The notes under the pieces are model-generated. The model was not told where the DNA came from. It did no database searches and saw only the letters and a program-made list of their open reading frames with translations. Position numbers and translations under genes: made by a program. From a bacterium UBP17_UBA6191 (GTDB lineage Bacteria; Muiribacteriota; UBA6191): a stretch of DNA of 8,528 nucleotides. The stretch covers positions 1 through 8,528 of the forward strand of contig DITF01000227.1 in assembly GCA_002422125.1 (NCBI GenBank), given 5' to 3'. Below are positions 1 through 6,272 of this stretch, in pieces. The stretch's first letter is position 1. Each line of letters starts with the position of its first letter.

Positions 1-1
1 C

Positions 2-340
2 AGAAATGAGAGGACTAGTTCATCCAATCAGTTGCAGGTTTTGGTAAATGCAGGGGAACCTTATGCCTTTGAGCTTAGCAGGCAGACGGTAGAGGCAATC
101 AGTCCTTTTTTTGTGGTTGAGAAAAATGAAGGGCTGTGGGCTGAAATGATTTTGACTCCCTTGGAGGGTAGAGTTAGGGTGGAGGTTAAAATTCGCCAGG
201 ATGTAAGCCCTGATCAGGCCCGGTTTTTTAGCATTGTGGATGTTCCATATGCGCAATGGGTGCCGCTTTATGTGAATGAGGGTGCTATAAATTTATTTAC
301 TGAGGTTTTTATTGATGCGTCAGAACCTCACAGACTGTGA
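2..340 (+). CDS. 3' end of an unrecognised beta-rich protein (5' truncated by window edge)
   Basis: The reading frame is open from the first codon at position 2 to a TGA at 338-340, so about 112 residues of a longer protein are visible. A TTG at 32 and later start codons exist, but no Shine-Dalgarno stands before TTG 32, and I treat the gene as cut by the window edge. The visible part has no membrane segment and no cysteine. It alternates hydrophobic and polar residues as in beta strands, for example around EGRVRVEVKIRQD and AQWVPLYVNEG. I do not recognise the family. The pattern of 'strand, strand, then a WVPL strand' faintly recalls beta domains of secretin-type proteins, but the usual secretin C-terminal signatures are absent and it does not look like GspK. 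Its position 38 nt before a GspL/PilM-type gene suggests, by inference only, a role in the same secretion or pilus system. Confidence 0.7.
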   Translation, partial: RNERTSSSNQLQVLVNAGEPYAFELSRQTVEAISPFFVVEKNEGLWAEMILTPLEGRVRVEVKIRQDVSPDQARFFSIVDVPYAQWVPLYVNEGAINLFTEVFIDASEPHRL

Positions 341-378
341 CATTTTTGACGAAATCAAGACCAAGGGTGTAACAACTT

Positions 379-2277
379 ATGGCAATTCGTAATAATAAAC
401 CAGTACAGATCATGGATCTTGGGGCCTACTCTATTAAAGTGGCCGTGCTTAAGTATTCCAAAGAAGCTGATGAAATGGTGGTGGTTTCCAAGGAAGTATA
501 CAAGGTTCCCAATTCCTGGGCTGGTGTTGATACTTACATGGAGTCTCTTGGAAATTACTTTCAGGATCTGGCACCCAAGTTGGATAAAAAATTGCCGATT
601 CGATTTACGGTAAGTTCGCTTTTTACGCCTACCAATATTTCTTATCTGACCCGGATTGATAAAACCCAGATTCAAACCAAGGTCAAAGAGGAGATGGAAA
701 AGTTTGCCACCCAGGAAAAACTACCCGTGGAGTGTCCCCATCACCGCTATTATGAGCTGTTTACCAAAGAAATTGAGGACAAGGCTCAGGTCATTTCGGC
801 ATCGACTTTGTTAAATCCCAAATATGTGGCAATTATCAAAAAACATCTATATGCCAGTGGGTTAAAATTTGGTGGCATCTATCCTGTCATGTACTCAGTA
901 TTGGAGTTTTATAAAAAACTCATACAAACCAATGAGGCATTGAGAGAAGAGCCGATTTGTTTTGTGGATATTGGGCATCTGACCACTAAAGTGAATCTAT
1001 TTTTTCAGGAAAAGCTGATTTTTAACAAAATTTTGCACTTTGGGACTAAAAACTTTGCTGATGAATTGTTTGATTACTGTTCAAAGGCAGGGGAGACCAG
1101 TATTGCCCCTAGCGATGTAGAATTGATGATTCAGAAGGTTGGATTTTCTGGAGATACCGATGCAGCCAATGAGCTTGGCTTGCAAATGAATGACCCAGCC
1201 CCCTACTTAAGAAATATCAATGAGACTCTAAAGTCAATTTTTCAGAAGGTTCAGACCTCGGTTTCCTACTTTGGTACAGCTTTGGCTAGAAACTTTACTG
1301 TGGATAATGCAGCATTTGCGGCTATTCGCAAAGGCCCAACTCACATGTTTGTATCTGGTGGTGTCACTAACGCTCCCAAGTTTGTAGATAAGCTGTATGA
1401 AACATTTGGTGCTTCCATGGGACTACATCTGATGCAGCCCTTTGATGTAAAAGGCACAATGGCCCAGAACCGTGATAGTTTGGCCAAAGAGGAACTGCGC
1501 CTGTCATTGAGGGAAAATGGCCCATTTGCAGATGTCATGATGACTTCAGTTGTGGCTCTGGAGTCTGTCAAAAATAGTTATAATCTGGTTTCCCAGGTTG
1601 ATTCTGAAAACGAGAACATCTTAAAAGTTCTTATGAAAATGCCACTGGTTCGTTACCGGAATATTCTGGCGGCTTGTCTGGCAATTGTGGTGTTAAAAAT
1701 TGGCTGGTCCTGGATATCTACCAAGTTAAAATTGGATTCCCTAAAAAAAGAGTCTTCAAAGCTAGCATCTTCTTTAAGCGGGGTAAGTGGGGTCAGAACC
1801 CGTTACCATGAGCTTCTGGCCGAACAGGTGAAGTACCAGACCCAATTTGGATTTGTGAAGATGCACCTTTCCAATTACCCGCACTGGCCCTCGGTTTTAA
1901 AGCGATTAATGCAAAAGGTTGGTCCAGAGATCAAGGTAAACAATTTGAAATTTAACTCTGAGCAACCGGGGTTTGATTTTAACAAGTATCGTCGTTGGAA
2001 AGAAGACTCCAGCACCAAGGACAATCCTTGGACCATGCGTAAAATTGTCTTTCGCATTGATGGAATTGCTTTGACTCGCCAGGCTGTGCCCAAATTGATT
2101 GAAGATTTGAAGGCCCTGGGTAGTTTTGATATTCCTAAACCTCCGAGCACAAAATTTATACCTGAACAGGTTAAGAAGACATTTGATCGGGTCAAAAATC
2201 AGGATATTATTGAAACGGTGGCGGCCCATTATGAGTTTAGTCTTGAGGGTACCGTAAGCATAGGGAATACGATTTAG
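379..2277 (+). CDS. GspL/PilM-type platform protein: PilM-like actin-fold domain fused to a membrane segment and PilN-like periplasmic part
   Basis: This 632-residue protein is probably the cytoplasm-to-periplasm scaffold of a type II secretion or type IV pilus machine, which in known systems recruits the GspE/PilB ATPase. Residues 1-420 have the PilM actin-like fold. The phosphate-1 loop is DLGAYSIKV from D13, the phosphate-2 loop is VDIGHLTTK around D197, and the adenosine loop is SGGVTNAPKF from S326. A membrane segment follows (about 429-446, interrupted by K440), then a coiled-coil stretch (about 447-480) and a periplasmic region to the end, as in PilN or the C-terminus of GspL. Classical GspL is about 400 residues, so 632 fits PilM plus PilN in one chain. 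A moderate AAGGG lies 11 nt before the ATG. The next gene starts 2 nt downstream and encodes the expected PilO/GspM-like partner. Either gspL or pilM would be a defensible symbol; the window does not decide. Confidence 0.85.
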   Translation: MAIRNNKPVQIMDLGAYSIKVAVLKYSKEADEMVVVSKEVYKVPNSWAGVDTYMESLGNYFQDLAPKLDKKLPIRFTVSSLFTPTNISYLTRIDKTQIQTKVKEEMEKFATQEKLPVECPHHRYYELFTKEIEDKAQVISASTLLNPKYVAIIKKHLYASGLKFGGIYPVMYSVLEFYKKLIQTNEALREEPICFVDIGHLTTKVNLFFQEKLIFNKILHFGTKNFADELFDYCSKAGETSIAPSDVELMIQKVGFSGDTDAANELGLQMNDPAPYLRNINETLKSIFQKVQTSVSYFGTALARNFTVDNAAFAAIRKGPTHMFVSGGVTNAPKFVDKLYETFGASMGLHLMQPFDVKGTMAQNRDSLAKEELRLSLRENGPFADVMMTSVVALESVKNSYNLVSQVDSENENILKVLMKMPLVRYRNILAACLAIVVLKIGWSWISTKLKLDSLKKESSKLASSLSGVSGVRTRYHELLAEQVKYQTQFGFVKMHLSNYPHWPSVLKRLMQKVGPEIKVNNLKFNSEQPGFDFNKYRRWKEDSSTKDNPWTMRKIVFRIDGIALTRQAVPKLIEDLKALGSFDIPKPPSTKFIPEQVKKTFDRVKNQDIIETVAAHYEFSLEGTVSIGNTI

Positions 2278-2279
2278 CC

Positions 2280-2918
2280 ATGAATCAAGACGATTTAATA
2301 AAAAAGCAGTTGCAGGGAATGGGAGTGGCTTTTGCTGCCCTTTTAATTTTTGGAGAATCGTTTTTACTGGGAAATATGCCCAAGGATGTAGTGGCTACAA
2401 CTAGAAGGATTCAAACTCTCAAGGAAGAACAAAGAAGCTTTGAGCAGCTTAAGTCTACGGTTAGTGCCTTGGAAATGGAACTGGAAGAAACTCGAATCAG
2501 CTATGAAAGACTTTATGAAAAGTTTCCGGCCGATGAGTACACCCAAAATAGGATTAATCAGGTGATTACAGATATGACGGCTTCGGTGATTGTAATCAGT
2601 GATAGGTTAAACCCCGTCAAAAAATTTGATTTTATATCTTCTGAAGACATTGTGACCTCAGTGCCAAAAGTGGCCACCCAGGATCCAGAGTTAAAGACCG
2701 ATCGAACTGTTGGTGTAGCAATTTATGAATCAGAGATTCAGATGCGTTGTAACTATTTTGAGCTTCTGGAGTTTTTACATGCCACAGCCAATCAGAGTAT
2801 TTTTTTAACCCCGCTTGATCTGGAAATATCTCCTGATCCTGATGCTCCTTATGGGGTCAGCGTTAAGACCAAACTGATGACTTTTGGATTTGAAGGTATA
2901 AAACCTGATAAGTTTTAG
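2280..2918 (+). CDS. PilO/GspM-like inner-membrane platform protein
   Basis: This 212-residue bitopic protein has a short cytoplasmic N-terminus, one hydrophobic segment (about residues 14-33, with E26 inside it), a charged coiled-coil region (about 40-85) and a periplasmic C-terminal domain. Residues 148-167 read IYESEIQMRCNYFELLEFLH, close to the PilO pattern in which a beta strand leads into '.Y..l..Fl' before a helix. PilO and GspM are known to heterodimerise with PilN and GspL through coiled coils and ferredoxin-like domains. The gene sits 2 nt after the PilM-PilN fusion, and AGGGA at 2262-2266 could serve as a distant ribosome binding site, so coupling is likely. Length is typical for PilO (about 200). 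Assignment rests on topology, the C-terminal motif and context. PilO versus GspM cannot be separated by eye. Confidence 0.78.
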   Translation: MNQDDLIKKQLQGMGVAFAALLIFGESFLLGNMPKDVVATTRRIQTLKEEQRSFEQLKSTVSALEMELEETRISYERLYEKFPADEYTQNRINQVITDMTASVIVISDRLNPVKKFDFISSEDIVTSVPKVATQDPELKTDRTVGVAIYESEIQMRCNYFELLEFLHATANQSIFLTPLDLEISPDPDAPYGVSVKTKLMTFGFEGIKPDKF

Positions 2919-2921
2919 GTT

Positions 2922-3743
2922 ATGGAGATTCAGCTCTCTGTAATCACTGTAGTCTACAATCAGGCTGAGTTTATTCAGAACTACATTCAGAGTCTGATTT
3001 TTTTATCCCGGCATTATTGTCTTGAAGTTTTGGTAATTGATAATGCGTCCACAGATTCAGGGCTTTTGGATTTAAAAGCCGAGTTAGGCAAGCTACCCGA
3101 GTCCATTTCGGTTGAGCTGATTGAGTCCGAGGTGAATCTGGGATTTTCCAGAGCCTGCAATCAGTTATCGGCATTGGCAAAAGGTGAGGTTCTTTTGTTT
3201 CTGAACCCCGACGCATTGGCTCAGGAATCCGATCTGGCGGTTTGTTATCAATTGGCTCGGGAGGGGGGGATTAGCTCTCCAGCCCTTGAGGGTCAAGACG
3301 GCAGAAGGTATGCCTGTTCCTCCCCATTTTATGACCGATATTTTTTCCCTTTGTTTAAGCTTAAATATCTCTTTCGGCTAGCTGACCAAAGAACCCTTAG
3401 GGTAGACTGGGTTCAGGGAGCCTGTTTATTTGTGCAAAGGTTGCGTTTTTTAGCGGTTTCAGGCTTTTGTGAGGACTATTTTCTTTATACTGAGGATATG
3501 GAATTGGCAAAACAGTTTAGTCTAAGGCAGTGGCCGGTTTGGTTGGTACAGAGCGAATCGGTTGTACACCCCAAAACTCAGATTAAGCCCATGCAGATGC
3601 AAAGAATCTATTCCAATTTGAGGACTTATTTTCAGGGTAGACATAGGCTGTCTTTTGATTTATATCAGTGCCTGTTATGGCTTGTGGGACGAATTAGCTA
3701 TGCGGAGCTTAGGTTTTATTTCAGGCTGTCATTGGCAATATGA
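2922..3743 (+). CDS. Family 2 (GT-A) glycosyltransferase, rhamnosyltransferase-like
   Basis: This 273-residue glycosyltransferase should transfer a sugar from a nucleotide donor to a growing surface glycan at the cytoplasmic face of the inner membrane. The GT-A fold starts with the strand LSVITVVYNQ. VIDNAST with D40 contributes to nucleotide binding, NLGFSRACN is characteristic of the WbbL/rhamnosyltransferase-like subgroup, and LNPDA (N95-P96-D97) stands at the DxD metal site. WVQGACLFVQR is the acceptor loop, and YTEDMELAKQ carries E191-D192, the probable catalytic-base motif. The C-terminal 30 residues are hydrophobic and amphipathic and may touch the membrane. The gene starts 3 nt after the PilO-like gene and overlaps the following GT4 gene by 4 nt (ATGA), so translation is probably coupled. 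Family membership is secure; donor and acceptor are not predictable. A G7 run lies at 3263-3269. Confidence 0.93.
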   Translation: MEIQLSVITVVYNQAEFIQNYIQSLIFLSRHYCLEVLVIDNASTDSGLLDLKAELGKLPESISVELIESEVNLGFSRACNQLSALAKGEVLLFLNPDALAQESDLAVCYQLAREGGISSPALEGQDGRRYACSSPFYDRYFFPLFKLKYLFRLADQRTLRVDWVQGACLFVQRLRFLAVSGFCEDYFLYTEDMELAKQFSLRQWPVWLVQSESVVHPKTQIKPMQMQRIYSNLRTYFQGRHRLSFDLYQCLLWLVGRISYAELRFYFRLSLAI

Positions 3744-4846
3744 AAGTACTTCTTCAGGCCCGTCGCAATCTTCTTCAAAAACCTGGGGGGGATACTAATC
3801 AGATTCTGATTCTTAAGAAATACCTCAAGCAATCAGGGGTCGTTGCGGAATTGTCCTGTGAACTGGAGCCCAATCTACAAGGATTTGATTTGGTTCATTG
3901 TTTTAATCTGAGCCGCCCGGAAGAAACGGTTCTTCAGATTCGCAATGCGGCCACTCAAGGACGCAAGGTGGTTCTACATGCCATGTACCAGAATCTGGAT
4001 GAATATGAAAGGCGAGGCAGGAGGGGCTTCCCATCAGAGTTGTTAAATAAGGTACCCGTACGGTTTCGCGAGTTACTTCGTCTGCTATACCACCTCGGCG
4101 CTGGCAATTTGTCCCTAGGAAGGATTTTTGAGTTTTTGCAAAAAGGTGGGGATCTTGCCATGTCTAGGGCCCTAGAGGATGTGACCCAGGTAGTCGTGCA
4201 TACAGAGCTTGAAGCCAAGGCGATCAGAGACTGTTTTTCAGAGCTTATGTATAGACATATTGAGATTATACCCCCCATGCTGGATGGGGATGAATTTGAT
4301 CTTGTTCATGACGCAGTGCCTTTGGTTCCATTTTATGATTATTTTCTGTGTGTTGGCAGGGTCGAAGACTTAAAAAATCAGCTTGGGATTGCTAAAGCCT
4401 CTTTAAATGGCAATTTTTTCTCTGTCTTTGCGGGCCCGGCCAACTACAATCACAGGCATTACGCCAGCCAATTGCGAGAGATTGTGAGACAGAACCCTGA
4501 TCGTCTGTTATGGATTGAATCACCAAAAAGAGAAGATATCCTATCTTTGATGGCTCAGTGCAAGGCCCATATTCAAGCCAGTTGGTTTGAGACAGCCGGG
4601 ATTGCGTCTCTTGAGGCTCTGGCGTTTGGGAAACCTTTGGTATGCAGCAATATTGGCTACGCCCGTGAGATATTTAAGCAACATGCTCTGTATTGTGATC
4701 CAGGGAATCTAAAAGATATTGAAAAATCTATGTTTTCTATCTCACAAGTTATGGACCAGGAGGACAGAATCTGTCATGCCCGTCAGATGTATGCTAGTCT
4801 TTTGATCCCTAAGGTTGTCACATTGTATGAAGGGATTCTAAAATAG
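3740..4846 (+). CDS. Family 4 (GT-B) glycosyltransferase
   Basis: This is a complete 368-residue GT-B glycosyltransferase. The N-terminal Rossmann domain contains the glycine loop PGGDTNQI (G16-G17). The C-terminal donor domain opens with CVGRVEDLKNQ, where R207 and K212 are the usual phosphate-contacting pair. The EX7E motif is E284-TAGIASL-E292, inside the segment that continues ALAFGKPLVCSNIGYAREIF. This retaining-GT signature indicates transfer from a nucleotide-sugar to a glycan or lipid-linked acceptor in the cytoplasm. There is no signal peptide. Its ATG overlaps the stop of the preceding GT2 gene (ATGA at 3740-3743), so the two are likely co-translated and act in one glycan pathway. 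The exact sugar cannot be read from the sequence. A G7 run at 3785-3791 encodes part of the glycine loop. Confidence 0.92.
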   Translation: MKVLLQARRNLLQKPGGDTNQILILKKYLKQSGVVAELSCELEPNLQGFDLVHCFNLSRPEETVLQIRNAATQGRKVVLHAMYQNLDEYERRGRRGFPSELLNKVPVRFRELLRLLYHLGAGNLSLGRIFEFLQKGGDLAMSRALEDVTQVVVHTELEAKAIRDCFSELMYRHIEIIPPMLDGDEFDLVHDAVPLVPFYDYFLCVGRVEDLKNQLGIAKASLNGNFFSVFAGPANYNHRHYASQLREIVRQNPDRLLWIESPKREDILSLMAQCKAHIQASWFETAGIASLEALAFGKPLVCSNIGYAREIFKQHALYCDPGNLKDIEKSMFSISQVMDQEDRICHARQMYASLLIPKVVTLYEGILK

Positions 4847-4856
4847 CATCTTTTGT

Positions 4857-4865
4857 AGGAAGGGA
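4857..4865 (+). promoter_or_regulatory. Strong Shine-Dalgarno for the TPR-peptidase gene
   Basis: AGGAAGGGA lies 6 nt before ATG 4872, in a 25-nt gap. It is the clearest ribosome binding site in the window and fixes the start. Unlike its neighbours, this gene appears to be translated independently of the upstream cistron. I see no promoter or terminator in the gap. Confidence 0.75.
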
Positions 4866-4871
4866 ATTGGT

Positions 4872-6272
4872 ATGAAAAAATGGGTGTTTTTGGCTGTGGC
4901 TTTGAGTTGTGTTGAAAAGCCTGGCTGCAACGACTTTGATGTGGCCGCAGTCGTGGAAAAGGCAGTGGCACTAGAAGAGGCAGGAAATCTCCAAGAAGCT
5001 CTTAAAACCTGGATTCGTGCCTGGTATGTAGCGTTTCCTACCCAGAGGGTATACGATAGTTTACAATCCGCGTTTCAGAAGTTATTGGGTTCTCATATGG
5101 AGAAGTCCGAGTATGATCAGGCTTGGGAATTATTGGATCAAGCGGAAATGTACTTTCCTAACTCCTATTCATTCTCGCGATTTCGACTCTATATTCCCTT
5201 TGCCAAACAGGATTTTAACCGTACCATATTTTACGCAGATGAGTTACTTAAGGCTTTTGGCTCCGATCAATCCAAAGCGGATGAAATCCATTTTTATACT
5301 GGTCATGCCTACCAGAAAATGAAAGCATATTCAGCGGCTCTGGAGCATCTGGAACTGGTGGGACCCAAGTTTGACACTCCCCGTTCTGTGTTGGTGTTAC
5401 GAGGTGATTGTTATTATCATCGTGGGGATTTGAAAAAGGCCACAGAACTTTTAGAGGCGGCCCAGAAACTGGAAGTGACCAGTGATGTGGCGGCCGTGAT
5501 CCAAAAAATTTCTCGAGAAACCCCATTAGATACCAATTTAGCCGCATCAGCCCCCACACCCCATTTTATTGTGCGAGCAGACAAAACCGAACTGGATTCC
5601 GTAACTCAGGTACTAGCTCCATTATTGGAGACAATATTTACGGATTTGGGTCAGACCCTGCAATTTTATCCCGAAACTCCCATTACCGTGATTGTCTATG
5701 CCGGAGATAAGGCTCTATCGGCTAAACTAGGCAATCCAAATTGGGCGGCTGGCGTTTATGATGGCGAGATTCGTATCCCTAGTTCAGAACTAAAAAAGTC
5801 ACAAAGGCAGTTGGAAACCCTCCTTCGCCATGAAACCATGCACTTATTTTTAGATAATTTTACCAGAAATCAGATTCCTGTCTGGATGAATGAGGGGATT
5901 GCCCAGTACTACGAACAGCCGTTTTCTTTTGATGAGGGGGGATTTACCCGTAGGGAGGAAGCTCCATTGCCACCAAGTGTAAGAGAAGTACAGTCTCAGG
6001 CCTTAAAACAGAACCGCATTTTAAAAATGGATCAATTGTCCAGCCCCTTTGTGCGGATGAATAGAGAGAGTGCGGAACAGGCTTATGGACAGAGTCTTTT
6101 GATGATTAAGTTTTTGGTGGAAAGTCAGGGACAGTGGAAGCTTAGAAGATTGTTGCAGGAGATTTATCAGGGCAATCAGTATCAGGTTGCTTTGAGGTTG
6201 GTTACGGGACTTAACCCTGATGAGTTTTTGAGTGCCTGGGTTGCTCATCAGAAAAATGCGTGGAAGTTATGA
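4872..6272 (+). CDS. Exported TPR protein with C-terminal peptidase MA-like (gluzincin) zinc metallopeptidase domain
   Basis: This 466-residue protein has an N-terminal export signal (MKKWVFLAVALS), then TPR-like helical pairs at about residues 26-55, 79-97, 136-163 and 174-200. From about residue 230 it has a peptidase MA-like domain. The zinc site is HETMH (H320, E321, H324), followed by WMNEGIAQYYE, where E341 is the third ligand 16 residues after the second histidine. This is the gluzincin arrangement, so it should be an active periplasmic or envelope-bound protease. C13 in VALSC could be a degenerate lipobox cysteine, but the hydrophobic core is short and a second cysteine (C19) is close, so SPI versus SPII cleavage is unresolved. 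The stop overlaps the next gene by 4 nt, linking it to the HEAT lipoprotein. The substrate is unknown. A role in maturing or clearing a secreted protein is inference. Confidence 0.88.
   Translation: MKKWVFLAVALSCVEKPGCNDFDVAAVVEKAVALEEAGNLQEALKTWIRAWYVAFPTQRVYDSLQSAFQKLLGSHMEKSEYDQAWELLDQAEMYFPNSYSFSRFRLYIPFAKQDFNRTIFYADELLKAFGSDQSKADEIHFYTGHAYQKMKAYSAALEHLELVGPKFDTPRSVLVLRGDCYYHRGDLKKATELLEAAQKLEVTSDVAAVIQKISRETPLDTNLAASAPTPHFIVRADKTELDSVTQVLAPLLETIFTDLGQTLQFYPETPITVIVYAGDKALSAKLGNPNWAAGVYDGEIRIPSSELKKSQRQLETLLRHETMHLFLDNFTRNQIPVWMNEGIAQYYEQPFSFDEGGFTRREEAPLPPSVREVQSQALKQNRILKMDQLSSPFVRMNRESAEQAYGQSLLMIKFLVESQGQWKLRRLLQEIYQGNQYQVALRLVTGLNPDEFLSAWVAHQKNAWKL

Noticed and set aside
2..340. Identification of the first gene as gspK from its position
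   Set aside because: The residues do not resemble the GspK C-terminus that I know, so position alone was not enough.
341..378. Possible promoter or terminator in the 38-nt gap before the PilM-PilN gene
   Set aside because: I find no paired -35/-10 boxes and no hairpin with a T-run; only a moderate ribosome binding site is visible.
1875..2229. Two overlapping minus-strand open frames of about 106 codons
   Set aside because: They lie wholly inside the PilM-PilN fusion gene, lack family features, and are explained as antisense shadows of a real coding frame.
4847..4871. Possible operon break before the peptidase gene
   Set aside because: The gap is only 25 nt, has no inverted repeat, and is largely taken by the Shine-Dalgarno.
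6260..6268. GTG 6260 as the start of the HEAT lipoprotein
   Set aside because: ATG 6269 gives a better signal peptide n-region and a standard ATGA overlap with the upstream stop.
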